A stretch of DNA of 64,000 nt from Myxococcales bacterium (GTDB lineage Bacteria; Myxococcota_A; Bradymonadia; UBA7976; UBA1532). The translations under genes were made by a program, and so were the position numbers. The notes beneath the pieces are model-generated. The model was not told where the DNA came from and made no database searches. It worked only from the letters and a program-made list of their open reading frames with translations. Shown in pieces: positions 26,769 to 35,426 of this stretch (within the stretch, counting starts at the first letter, position 1; every line of letters begins with the position of its first letter). The stretch covers positions 62,001-126,000 of the forward strand of contig JACKDL010000014.1 in NCBI GenBank assembly GCA_020633555.1, in the 5' to 3' direction.

Positions 26769-27587
26769 CTACCCCACCAGCATCCACGGCTTGCGACCCT
26801 CGCGGGCCTCGGTCCACAGCAGGCGCAGGTCTTCGCCCGCCTCGATGCGGGCGTGCAGGTCGAGGATGGCCTCGCCATCGTCGGCCGCGAACTCCATCGT
26901 CGGCGCGGTCATGGGCCGCTGCCAGCCGGGGGCCAGGCTGGCGCGCACGGCGGTGGGATCCACGTCGAGCCGGTAGGTGAAGGTGGCCGCGTGGGTGTGC
27001 GCGGGCGTAAAGGCGCTCAGCAGGTGCAGGTCGCCGAAGTGCAGGTGCACGTGCAGGCTGCGGCTGCCCCACTGGGTGGCGCCGTACTGCTGCTTCACCC
27101 GGGTGACCCCCAGGCCCAGCGCCTTGGTGAGCGTGCCCAGGCCCGGCAGGGGGCGGTTGGGCATGATCAGGTTGGCCGAAGACAGGTTGTGGCCGAACCA
27201 GCCGCCGGGCCGGGCGGTGGGCACGGCCACCCACATGCTCAGCGGCACGAAGGCGTCGGGCCGGTGCTCGACGTGGTAGGCCTCGCGCACGGGATCGGGC
27301 AGGGCCGCCGCCGGCACGCCGAAGCCGGTGACGATGCCCGGGAACTCGCCGCAGTCGTAGAGCACCCAGCGCGGCATGAGCATGGCCTGCGGGCCAAAGC
27401 TGAAGCGGTCCAGGTGGTGCAGGCCCTCGACCACGTCGCGGGTGGCCAGTCGGGTCGGGCAGAAGCGGTGGGTGTCGGGGATGTCGATGCCCCACGGCTG
27501 GAAGTCGAGCGCCGACCAGTTGCCCCGGAAGCTGATCACATACGGCGTGGTGTGTTCGAGGATCGCGGCGTAGTCGGCGGCGAACAT
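26769..27587 (-). CDS. Conserved hypothetical protein coupled to the cyclic-2,3-DPG synthetase homologue
   Basis: 272 residues, soluble, not recognised. A His-rich strand set in the second half (SLHVHLHFGD, then FTPAHTHAATFTYRLD) could bind a metal. The N-terminal part has conserved-looking aromatic and Pro blocks (VISFRGNWSALDFQPWGIDIPDTHRF is in this area). There is no signal peptide or membrane segment. The ATG lies two bases after the stop of the upstream nucleotide-binding gene, so the pair is almost surely an operon and may act in one pathway. Confidence 0.75.
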   Translation of the reverse strand: MFAADYAAILEHTTPYVISFRGNWSALDFQPWGIDIPDTHRFCPTRLATRDVVEGLHHLDRFSFGPQAMLMPRWVLYDCGEFPGIVTGFGVPAAALPDPVREAYHVEHRPDAFVPLSMWVAVPTARPGGWFGHNLSSANLIMPNRPLPGLGTLTKALGLGVTRVKQQYGATQWGSRSLHVHLHFGDLHLLSAFTPAHTHAATFTYRLDVDPTAVRASLAPGWQRPMTAPTMEFAADDGEAILDLHARIEAGEDLRLLWTEAREGRKPWMLVG

Positions 27588-27589
27588 GG

Positions 27590-28924
27590 CTACATCCCCT
27601 TCTCGGCCAGGAAGTCGTCGATGGCCTGCGCCAGGGTGGGCTGCCCCAGGCACTGCAGGTCGTAGCTGACCCGCACGCTGGGCTTGCTGAGCTTCACATA
27701 GCGGGTGAGGTCGATGGGGGTGCCGATGACCACCAGATCGCAGTCCACCGCTTCGATGGTGGCCTTCAGATCGGCCATCTGGGCGTCGCCGTAGCCCATG
27801 GCAGGCAGCAGCGGGCCGATGTCGGGGTACTTGGCGAAGGTGTCCACCAGGCTGCCCTTCAGCCACGGGCGGGGATCCACCAGGGCGGCGGCGCCGAAGC
27901 GCTTCGCGGCCACCACGCCGGCGCCCAGGGCCATCTCGCCGTGGGTCAGGGTGGGGCCGTCCTCGACCACCAGCACGCGCTTGCCCCGGATGGCCTTGGG
28001 ATCGGTCACGCTCACGGGCGAGGCGGCGTCGATGACCAGGGCCTGCGGGTTCAGCTCGCGGATGCTGTCGCGCACGATCTGCACGCCCTGGGGGCTGGCC
28101 GAGTCGATCTTGTTGATGACCACCACGTCGGCCCGGCGCAGGTTGGCCTCGCCGGGGTAATAGTGGCGCTCGTCGCCGGGGCGCAGCGGATCGGTGACCA
28201 CGATCTCCAGGTCGGGCTTGAAGAAGGGCAGGTCGTTGTTGCCGCCGTCCCACAGCACCACGTCGGCCTCGGCCTCGGCCTGGCGCAGGATGGCCTCGTA
28301 GTCCACGCCGGCGTACACCACCGTGCCGTTGGCGATGTGCGGCTCGTACTCCTCGATCTCTTCGATGGTGCACTTGTGCCGGATGAGATCCTCGGGGGTG
28401 GCGAAGCGCTGCACGGCCTGCGCGGCCAGATCGCCGTAGGGCATGGGGTGGCGCACGGCCACCAGCTTCAGGCCCTTGGCCCGCAACAGATCGGCCACGG
28501 CGCGGGTGGTCTGGCTCTTGCCGCAGCCGGTGCGCACGGCGCACACGCTGACCACCGGCTTGCTGCTCTTGAGCATGGCCTTGCCGTGGCCGATGAGCCG
28601 GAAGTCGGCGCCGTGGGCCATGACCTCGGCCGACAGGGCCATGACCTTCTCATAGGGCACGTCGCTGTAGGCGAACACCACCTCGTCCACATCGAAGCCC
28701 TCGATGAGCTCGGCCAGCTCGCTCTCGGGGACGATGGGGATGCCCTCGGGGTAGCCGGGGCCCGCCAGCTCGGGCGGGTAGCGGCGGCCGGCGATGTCAG
28801 GGATCTGGGCGGCGGTGAAGGCCACCACCCGCACCGAGCGGTCGCCGCGGAAGACGGTGTTGAAGTCGTGGAAGTCGCGCCCCGCGGCGCCGAGGATCAC
28901 CACCTTCTTCACGGGCTGGGTCAT
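27590..28924 (-). CDS. Cyclic 2,3-diphosphoglycerate synthetase family protein
   Basis: 444 residues. An N-terminal nucleotide-binding fold (VVILGAAGRDFHDFN) and a P-loop domain (CAVRTGCGKSQTT near 125-137) with a G-protein-like NKID further on match the cyclic 2,3-diphosphoglycerate synthetase family. In methanogens this enzyme closes 2,3-bisphosphoglycerate with ATP to make a thermoprotectant. Bacterial homologues are widespread, but their product is not established. Start ATG 28924 follows GGGAG. Its coupled downstream partner is an unknown protein. Confidence 0.88.
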   Translation of the reverse strand: MTQPVKKVVILGAAGRDFHDFNTVFRGDRSVRVVAFTAAQIPDIAGRRYPPELAGPGYPEGIPIVPESELAELIEGFDVDEVVFAYSDVPYEKVMALSAEVMAHGADFRLIGHGKAMLKSSKPVVSVCAVRTGCGKSQTTRAVADLLRAKGLKLVAVRHPMPYGDLAAQAVQRFATPEDLIRHKCTIEEIEEYEPHIANGTVVYAGVDYEAILRQAEAEADVVLWDGGNNDLPFFKPDLEIVVTDPLRPGDERHYYPGEANLRRADVVVINKIDSASPQGVQIVRDSIRELNPQALVIDAASPVSVTDPKAIRGKRVLVVEDGPTLTHGEMALGAGVVAAKRFGAAALVDPRPWLKGSLVDTFAKYPDIGPLLPAMGYGDAQMADLKATIEAVDCDLVVIGTPIDLTRYVKLSKPSVRVSYDLQCLGQPTLAQAIDDFLAEKGM

Positions 28925-29077
28925 GGACGCTCCCTTCGGCTGAGTCCACCTTGCCGCATCGGCCGGGCGCCCCGCCGGGTTGAGGCTGGGGCGCGGATTG
29001 CGGCGCGGGGCGCCCCTGGGCAAGTTGCGCCGCGCGCGCCCGGGCTGGATCCTGGGCCGGGGAGCCTGGAGGGGGTC

Positions 29078-31408
29078 ATGGGGACGCTGAGGGGAGCGGC
29101 CGCGCTGGCGGCGTTGCTGGCGATGGGGTTCAGCCTGGGGTGCGAGGAGTCGCCCTCGCCCGAGCGGCCAACCGACGCGGGTACGCCGGCGGACGGGGGC
29201 CTGGCGGATCCCGCGGGGCTGGCGCCCACCTTCGACAACGTGCACGCCCACGTGCTGGCGCCCGGCTGCGCGGTGGCCGGCTGCCACGACGCGGCGGCGG
29301 CCAGCGCGGGCCTGGACCTGAGCACGCCCGCCGTCGCCCACGCGGCGCTGGTGGCGGCGGCCGCGGTGAACCCGGTGGCCGCCGAGAACGGCTGGCAGCG
29401 GGTGCGACCCGGGGACGTGGAGCGCTCGTTCCTGGTGCGCAAGCTCACCGGCCCGGGCGTGGGCGAAGGCATGGCCATGCCCTCGCCGGCGCAGATCCTG
29501 ACGCCTGGCTGGCAGGACCTGGTGGCGCGCTGGATCGCCGCGGGGGCGCCGGCGCCCATGGGCACCGCCGAGGCCATGGGGGCAGGCCCCGATCTGTTCG
29601 GCCCGCGCCCGGCCCGGGAGCTGACCTTCCGCGACCCGGTGCGCGCCTGCATCAACTGCCACCCCACCCACGTGCGCGAGTGGCGCATCAGCAACCACGC
29701 CTACGCCGCGAAGGATCCGGTGTTCCACGCCATGGTGCAGCTCGGCCAGCAGCAGACGGGCGGGCGGCTGGGGCAGTTCTGCGTGCAGTGCCACACCCCC
29801 CCCGGGCTGGCCCTGGGGCAGACGCGGGTGCAGCAGGTGGGCGAGGCCTGGTTCCAGGACTTCAGCAACCTGAGCCCGGCGGCGCAGCAGGGCGTGAGCT
29901 GCGACGTGTGCCACTCGGTGACCGCCGTGAACGAGCCGCGCAACGCGCGCATGGTCTACACCCCCGACGGCACCATGCGGGCCACCATCGCCGATCCGGT
30001 GGAGACCGCCGCCCACGCGTCCACCCACAGCCCGCTGCACGCCAGCAGTGATCTGTGTGGGAGCTGCCACAACGTGACCAACCCGGCGGGCGCGCCCATC
30101 GAGGAGACCTACGACGAGTGGGCCAGCTCGAGCTTCGTGGGGCAGAAGACCTGCCAGGACTGCCACATGCCCGCCTACCCCGGGCGGGCGGCGGTGGACG
30201 GGCCCGAGCGCGAGGTGCACCGCCACACCTTCGTGGGCGTGGACGTGAGCCTGCTGGCCCCCGAGGACTTCCCCGGCTACGAGGAGCTGCGGGGGCTGAC
30301 CCGGGGCCTGCTGGAGTCGGCGGCCGAGATCGGGGTGCAGGTGCGCCCCGCCGCGCACACCGTGGACGTGCAGGTGCGCAACCTGGCCGGCCACCGGCTG
30401 CCCAGCGGCGCCACAGCCGAGCGGCAGATGTGGCTGGAGGTGCTGGTACAGGACGCCGACCGGGTGCTGCGCTTCGCCTCGGGCACCCTGGACGAGAACG
30501 GGGACCTGCGCGACGACAACCCGGGGCACACGGTGGCGCCAGGCAGCGATCCGCAGCTGGTGGTGTGGCGGCAGACGCTGCACGGCGACGCCGGCAAGGT
30601 GGAGTTCCCCTGGCAGGCCAAGCGGGTGGAGAACCACCTGATCGAGCCGGGCGAGACGGCCACGGCCAGCTACGACTTCGGGGACCTGCCGCCGGGCGAG
30701 TACACCGTGCAGGTGCGCCTGCTGTTCCGCACCTTCCCGCCGTACTTCCTGCGGCTGCTGGAGGCCCAGTCGGGGCTGGACCCCGCCGTGAAGGGCCGGG
30801 TGCCGGTGGTGGAGATGGCCCGCGGCACCGTGCGCATCACCGTGGCGGGCGAGCCGAACGTGGGCGGGCCCGAGTGCGCGGAGGACGAGGTGGCCGACTG
30901 CAACCAGGTGTGCCAGCCCCGGCGCTGGTTGGCCGACGGCGACTGCGACGACGGCACCTACAGCGAGTGGGGCGGCGCCGACTTCCGCTGCGAGGCGCTG
31001 GACTACGACCAGGGCGACTGCCCGCGGCCCGAAGCGGACCGGGGCTGCCCGGCGGGCGAGATCACCGACTGCCAGGGCGACTGCTGGCCGGTGGACTGGC
31101 TGGGCGACGGCTGGTGCGACGACGGCACCGAGCAGCTCTGGGGCGCGGCCGACTTCCAGTGCGCCGCGCGCCACTGGGACCTGGCGGACTGCCCCGACCC
31201 CTTCGCGCCGCCGCCCGACCGCCCGGCCGAGGGTGACGGCCTGACCGAGCAGGGCTGCCTGCCCGGCTTCGTGCGCGACTGCACCGACACCTGCCACCCC
31301 GAGGAGTGGATCGGCGACGGAAGCTGCGACGACGGCCGCAACGCCGACTGGGGCCACCCCCACTTCAACTGCGAGGCCTTCGGCTTCGACCGCGCCGACT
31401 GCGGCTGA
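29078..31408 (+). CDS. Multihaem c-type cytochrome lipoprotein with Notch-type (LNR) repeats
   Basis: 776 residues. Lipobox SLGC at Cys22. Residues about 45-370 contain one CX4CH and five CXXCH motifs (CINCH, CVQCH, CDVCH, CGSCH, CQDCH), a periplasmic or surface multihaem electron carrier. A beta-rich domain follows (AHTVDVQVRNLAGHRLPSG), which resembles the C-terminal region of decahaem-like cytochromes. The last 160 residues hold three LNR-like modules (WLADGDCDDG, WLGDGWCDDG, WIGDGSCDDG), calcium-binding disulfide modules better known from Notch. ATG 29078 follows GGAGG. Electron partner unknown. Confidence 0.87.
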   Translation: MGTLRGAAALAALLAMGFSLGCEESPSPERPTDAGTPADGGLADPAGLAPTFDNVHAHVLAPGCAVAGCHDAAAASAGLDLSTPAVAHAALVAAAAVNPVAAENGWQRVRPGDVERSFLVRKLTGPGVGEGMAMPSPAQILTPGWQDLVARWIAAGAPAPMGTAEAMGAGPDLFGPRPARELTFRDPVRACINCHPTHVREWRISNHAYAAKDPVFHAMVQLGQQQTGGRLGQFCVQCHTPPGLALGQTRVQQVGEAWFQDFSNLSPAAQQGVSCDVCHSVTAVNEPRNARMVYTPDGTMRATIADPVETAAHASTHSPLHASSDLCGSCHNVTNPAGAPIEETYDEWASSSFVGQKTCQDCHMPAYPGRAAVDGPEREVHRHTFVGVDVSLLAPEDFPGYEELRGLTRGLLESAAEIGVQVRPAAHTVDVQVRNLAGHRLPSGATAERQMWLEVLVQDADRVLRFASGTLDENGDLRDDNPGHTVAPGSDPQLVVWRQTLHGDAGKVEFPWQAKRVENHLIEPGETATASYDFGDLPPGEYTVQVRLLFRTFPPYFLRLLEAQSGLDPAVKGRVPVVEMARGTVRITVAGEPNVGGPECAEDEVADCNQVCQPRRWLADGDCDDGTYSEWGGADFRCEALDYDQGDCPRPEADRGCPAGEITDCQGDCWPVDWLGDGWCDDGTEQLWGAADFQCAARHWDLADCPDPFAPPPDRPAEGDGLTEQGCLPGFVRDCTDTCHPEEWIGDGSCDDGRNADWGHPHFNCEAFGFDRADCG

Positions 31409-31412
31409 GGGC

Positions 31413-32537
31413 TCAGCTCAGCCGGCGTTTCAGCGCCAGGGCCGCGCCGCTGAACAGGGCGGTGCCCATCCCCGCCAGAATCCCGTACTGCCGGCTCAGG
31501 TCTTCGAAGGTGGCCGCCTTCAGCAGCACGCCGCGCATGATCTCGACCATGTGGCGCATGGGATCCAGCAGGGTCAGCGGCTGCAGCCACGCCGGCATGT
31601 TGCTGATCGGGCTCATGAATCCCGACAGAAGGGTCATGGGCAGGATGACGAAGAAGGCGCCCATGAAGGCCTGCTGCTGGGTGCGCGCGGCGCTGGCCAC
31701 GAACAGGCCCAGGCCCAGGGTGTTCAGCAGGTACAGGCTGCCACCCAGGCCCACCAGGGGCAGGAAGCCGCGGATGGGCACGTCGAAGATGGCCGAGCCC
31801 AGGGCCACTGCCAGGGCCAGATCCAGCAGGCCGATGAGGCCGTAGGGCAGCACCTTGCCGATCACCACCGCCCAGCTCGACATGGGGGTGACGAGCACCT
31901 GCTCCAGGGTGCCGCTCTCTTTCTCGCGGGCCAGGCCCATGGCCGTCACCACCAGGGTCACCACCAGCAGCAGCGTGGCCGCCACGCCGGGCACGAAGTA
32001 GATCCGGCTGTCCAGGGTGGGGTTGTAGAGCACGCGGGGCTGCACGACGGTGCGGCCCACGGGGGCCTGCGCCTGCGCCAGCGCGGTCAGCGGGCTGTGC
32101 TGCAGGCCCCAGCGCAGGGCGAAGGCGCCCATGGCGTTCTGGGCCACCACCGCGCGCTGGGCGTCGCTGCCGTCGGCCAGGGCCTGCACGGTGGTGGGGC
32201 GGCCGGCCTTCAGATCGGCGGCGAAGCCGCGGGGCACCACCAGCGCGATGGCGGCGTCGCCCGCCACCACCTGCGCCATGGCGTCGGGGGCGGCGGGCGT
32301 GGCGGCCACGGGGTCGAAGGCGTCGCCGGCCAGCAGCTCGCGGGTGAAGGCGCGGCTCTCCGCGGTCTGATCGGCGTCGGCCACCACCACGGGCACGTGC
32401 GTGACGTCCAGGTTCACCGCGAAGCCCAGCAGCACGAGCTGGATGATGGGCGCGATGACCAGCACGGCCAGGGTGCGGGGGTCGCGCCGGGTCTGGCGCA
32501 GCTCCTTCACGGCCACAGCGAGGATCTCGGTGCGCAT
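31413..32537 (-). CDS. ABC-2 type exporter permease (second)
   Basis: 374 residues. One N-terminal helix, a large periplasmic region of about 150 residues, then five helices, the YhiH/YbhS/YbhR layout. Typical blocks include KELRQTRRDPRTL at the N-terminus and LLSGFMSPISNMPAWLQPLTLLDPMRHM near the end. Its start shares one base with the preceding permease stop. It should form a heterodimer with that permease. It is the last gene of the exporter operon and ends five bases from the convergent cytochrome gene. Confidence 0.93.
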   Translation of the reverse strand: MRTEILAVAVKELRQTRRDPRTLAVLVIAPIIQLVLLGFAVNLDVTHVPVVVADADQTAESRAFTRELLAGDAFDPVAATPAAPDAMAQVVAGDAAIALVVPRGFAADLKAGRPTTVQALADGSDAQRAVVAQNAMGAFALRWGLQHSPLTALAQAQAPVGRTVVQPRVLYNPTLDSRIYFVPGVAATLLLVVTLVVTAMGLAREKESGTLEQVLVTPMSSWAVVIGKVLPYGLIGLLDLALAVALGSAIFDVPIRGFLPLVGLGGSLYLLNTLGLGLFVASAARTQQQAFMGAFFVILPMTLLSGFMSPISNMPAWLQPLTLLDPMRHMVEIMRGVLLKAATFEDLSRQYGILAGMGTALFSGAALALKRRLS

Positions 32538-33634
32538 CAGCCGGTGGCCTCCCGTTTGAACTTCTTGATGGCCACGGCCAGCATCACCGCCAGGAAGGCC
32601 GCGATGGCCCCCAGGTCGGCCCACAGGGCCTCGACGCCGTTGCCCCGCAGCAGGATGGCCCGCAGGGCGCTCACCAGGTGGCTGGCCGGGAAGATCTGCG
32701 CCAGGACCTGCAGCGGCATGGGCATGTTGGCGATGGGGAAGACGAAGCCCGACAGCAGCAGCGCCGGCAGCAAGGTGCTGAGCACGGCCACCTGGCTGGC
32801 GATCATCTGGCTGCGGGTGACCACCGAGATCAGCAGGCCCTGGGCCAGGTTGGCCAGCAGGAACAGGCTGGCCACCGCCGCCAGCAGGGCCAGGCTGCCG
32901 CGCACGGGCAGGCCGAACAGGGTGACGCCCGCCGTGAGCACCAGCAGCACCTGCAGGGCGCCCAGGCCGAAGTAGGGCAGCAGCTTGCCCAGGATGATCT
33001 CGCCGCGCCTCACGGGGGTGGCGAAGAGCTGCTCCATGGAGCCGCGCTCGAACTCCCGGGCCACCGTGAGCGCCGTGAGCATCACCGCGATCATCACCAG
33101 CAGGAACACGATGAGGCCGGGCAGCACGAACACGGCGCTGCGCAGGCCGGGGTTGAACAGGGCCCGGGCGCGCAGCTCCACCGGCGCCACGGGCGGCGGG
33201 GGGGTGGCCAGGGCGGTGGCATACCCCAGGGCGACGCTGGCGGTGCTGTTGTCGGCGCCGTCCAGCAGGAGCTGCACGGGGGCGGGCTCGCCGCGCAGGT
33301 GGCGCTGGGCGAACTGGCCGTCGATCACCAGCGCCGCGCGGGCCTCGCCCTGCCGCAGCAGGGGCTCCACGTCGGCCACCTGGGCGCCGCGGCCCACCTC
33401 GACGAACAGGCCGCCGGCGGTGAAGTCGCGCACCAGGGCGCGGCTCTGGGGGGTGCCGTCCTGGTCCACCACGGCCAGGGGGATGCGATCCACGTCGAAG
33501 CTGATGGCGTAGCCGAACAGCAGCAGCAGCAGCAGGGGCAGCAGCAGCGCGAAGGCCAACATCTGCGGATCGCGGCGGATGTGCGCCAGCTCCTTCTGGG
33601 CCAGGGCCCCGATGCGGGTGAGCGGGCCGGCCAT
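32537..33634 (-). CDS. ABC-2 type exporter permease (first)
   Basis: 365 residues with the same layout as the following permease: N-terminal helix, periplasmic domain, five C-terminal helices, and the KELAHIRRDPQML and LLLSGFVFPIANMPMPLQVLAQIFP blocks. It overlaps both neighbours by single bases (TGATG at each junction). It belongs to the drug or lipid exporter family of YbhS. Which substrate is exported cannot be told. Confidence 0.93.
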   Translation of the reverse strand: MAGPLTRIGALAQKELAHIRRDPQMLAFALLLPLLLLLLFGYAISFDVDRIPLAVVDQDGTPQSRALVRDFTAGGLFVEVGRGAQVADVEPLLRQGEARAALVIDGQFAQRHLRGEPAPVQLLLDGADNSTASVALGYATALATPPPPVAPVELRARALFNPGLRSAVFVLPGLIVFLLVMIAVMLTALTVAREFERGSMEQLFATPVRRGEIILGKLLPYFGLGALQVLLVLTAGVTLFGLPVRGSLALLAAVASLFLLANLAQGLLISVVTRSQMIASQVAVLSTLLPALLLSGFVFPIANMPMPLQVLAQIFPASHLVSALRAILLRGNGVEALWADLGAIAAFLAVMLAVAIKKFKREATG

Positions 33635-34551
33635 CACGCGGGATCCACCAGGGCCAGGAAGACGTCTTCCAGGGTGGGCTGCCCGGCTTCGACCCGGGCG
33701 TCGCCCGCGCCGCGCTCCGCCAGCCACCAGGCCAGGGCCTCGGGGGCCACGAGCGGCGAGTCGGCGGCCAGGCGCACCCGCCAGCGCAGGCCGAAGGGCT
33801 CCACCGCCACCACGCCGGGGGCCTGCCGCAGCAGGGCCTGCGGCGCGCCCTGCACGCCCAGGAAGCGGCCGGGCACGTGGGCCGCCTTCAGGCCGTCGGG
33901 GGTGTCCAGCGCCACCAGCTTGCCGTCCACCATCAGGCCCACCCGGGCGCAGAACTCGGCCTCGTCCAGGTGGTGGGTGGTGACGAAGACGGTGGTGCCC
34001 TGGGCGGCCACGGCGCGGATCTCGCGCCAGAACTCGCGGCGGGCGTCGGGGGCCACGCCGGCGGTGGGCTCGTCCAGGAACAGGATCTTCGGGGCGTGCA
34101 GCCGGGCCGAGGCCAGGGCCAGGCGCTGGCGCACGCCGCCCGGCAGCGCGCCCGTGGTCGCGTCGGCCCGGTCGGTCAGGCCAGCGCGGTCCAGGGCCTC
34201 GGCCACGGCGCGCTTGCGGGCCTTGCCCGACAGGCCCTGCGCGCCGGCGAAGAACTCCAGGTTCTGCTGGGGGGTCAGGTCGAGGTACAGCGAGAACTTC
34301 TGGCTCATGTAGCCGATGGCGCGCTTCACCCCGCGGGGGTCGTGGGCGATGTCGCAGCCGGCCACGGTGGCCTGGCCCGCGCTGGGTTGCAGCAGGCCGC
34401 ACAGCATGCGGATGGTGGTGGACTTGCCGGCGCCGTTCGCGCCCAGATAGCCAAAGATCTCACCGGCTTCCACGTGGAAGCTCACGTCGTCGACGGCGGT
34501 GAAGTCACCAAAGCGGCGGGTCAGGCCGGTGACCGTGATGGCGTGGGTCAT
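33634..34551 (-). CDS. ABC exporter ATPase (second)
   Basis: 305 residues. Walker A GANGAGKST near 38-46, Walker B ILFLDEPT, H-loop VTTHHLDEAE. The signature loop reads LPGGVRQ instead of the usual LSGGQ/LSGGM, so one of the composite ATP sites is probably degenerate. It overlaps the upstream ATPase gene by four bases. In related systems (YbhF) the two ATPase halves are fused; here they are two genes. Confidence 0.93.
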   Translation of the reverse strand: MTHAITVTGLTRRFGDFTAVDDVSFHVEAGEIFGYLGANGAGKSTTIRMLCGLLQPSAGQATVAGCDIAHDPRGVKRAIGYMSQKFSLYLDLTPQQNLEFFAGAQGLSGKARKRAVAEALDRAGLTDRADATTGALPGGVRQRLALASARLHAPKILFLDEPTAGVAPDARREFWREIRAVAAQGTTVFVTTHHLDEAEFCARVGLMVDGKLVALDTPDGLKAAHVPGRFLGVQGAPQALLRQAPGVVAVEPFGLRWRVRLAADSPLVAPEALAWWLAERGAGDARVEAGQPTLEDVFLALVDPA

Positions 34552-35426
34552 GCCGCGGCCCTCACGCTCTCGGGGTCCTGCAGCAGCGCCAGGAACACGT
34601 CCTCGAAGTCGGGCGCCACGGGCTCGGTGGTGCCCAGCGCGGCCAGCCGCGGGGCCAGCGCGGCGGCGGCCTGGGCCCGCACCACCAGGCGCAGCGTGTC
34701 GCCCTCGGGCGACACGGCCAGCACCGCGGGATCCTCGGCCAGCGTCCGCTCGGCGGCGTCGCGGTCGGGGGTGGTCAGCCGCAGGGTGGGGTGGCGGAAG
34801 CGGGCCACCAGCTCGGCGGGCGCCCCCTCGGCCAGCAGGCGGCCGCGGTCCAGCAGGCCCACCCGGTGGCAGCGCGCGGCCTCGTCCATGTAAGGCGTGC
34901 ACAGCACCACGGCCATGCCCTCGGCCACGAACTCGTACAGCAGGTCCCACAGCTCGCGGCGGCTCACGGGATCCACCCCGTTGCTGGGCTCGTCCAGCAG
35001 CAGCACCTGCGGGCGGGGCAACAGGGCGCAGGCCAGGGCCAGCTTCTTGTACATGCCCCCCGACAGGGCGTCGGCGCGGCGATCCTGGAAGCGCCCCAGG
35101 CGGGTGATCTCGAGCAGCCGGGCGGTGCGCTCGGCGCGCTGGGCCTTGCTCAGGCCGAACAGGCGGCCGAAGAAGGCCAGGTTCTCGGCGATGCTCAGAT
35201 CGCCGTAGAGGCTGTAGCGCTGGGGCATGTAGCCCAGGGCGCTGCGGTCCAGCTCGACGACGCCCGCGTCGGGGGTGAGCAGGCCGGCCAGCATGCGCAC
35301 GGTGGTGGTCTTGCCGGCGCCGTCGGGGCCCACCAGCCCGTACAGCTCACCGGGGGGCACCTGCAGGCTCACGCCGTCCACGGCGGTCAGTCCGCCGAAG
35401 CGCCGCACCAGGCCGGTGGCCTTCAT
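34548..35426 (-). CDS. ABC exporter ATPase (first)
   Basis: 292 residues. Walker A GPDGAGKTT, canonical signature LSGGMYKK, Walker B VLLLDEPS. In the switch region the usual H-loop His is replaced: CTPYMDEAARC has Pro-Tyr where VTTHHLDEAE has His-His in its partner gene. With the partner ATPase, whose signature is altered but whose H-loop is intact, it suggests an asymmetric heterodimer. It starts four bases inside the HlyD-like gene. Confidence 0.93.
   Translation of the reverse strand: MKATGLVRRFGGLTAVDGVSLQVPPGELYGLVGPDGAGKTTTVRMLAGLLTPDAGVVELDRSALGYMPQRYSLYGDLSIAENLAFFGRLFGLSKAQRAERTARLLEITRLGRFQDRRADALSGGMYKKLALACALLPRPQVLLLDEPSNGVDPVSRRELWDLLYEFVAEGMAVVLCTPYMDEAARCHRVGLLDRGRLLAEGAPAELVARFRHPTLRLTTPDRDAAERTLAEDPAVLAVSPEGDTLRLVVRAQAAAALAPRLAALGTTEPVAPDFEDVFLALLQDPESVRAAA

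Noticed and set aside
27590..31363. A 1257-residue open frame on the minus strand
   Set aside because: The synthetase begins at ATG 28924 with a ribosome site; the rest is antisense to the cytochrome gene and lacks domains.
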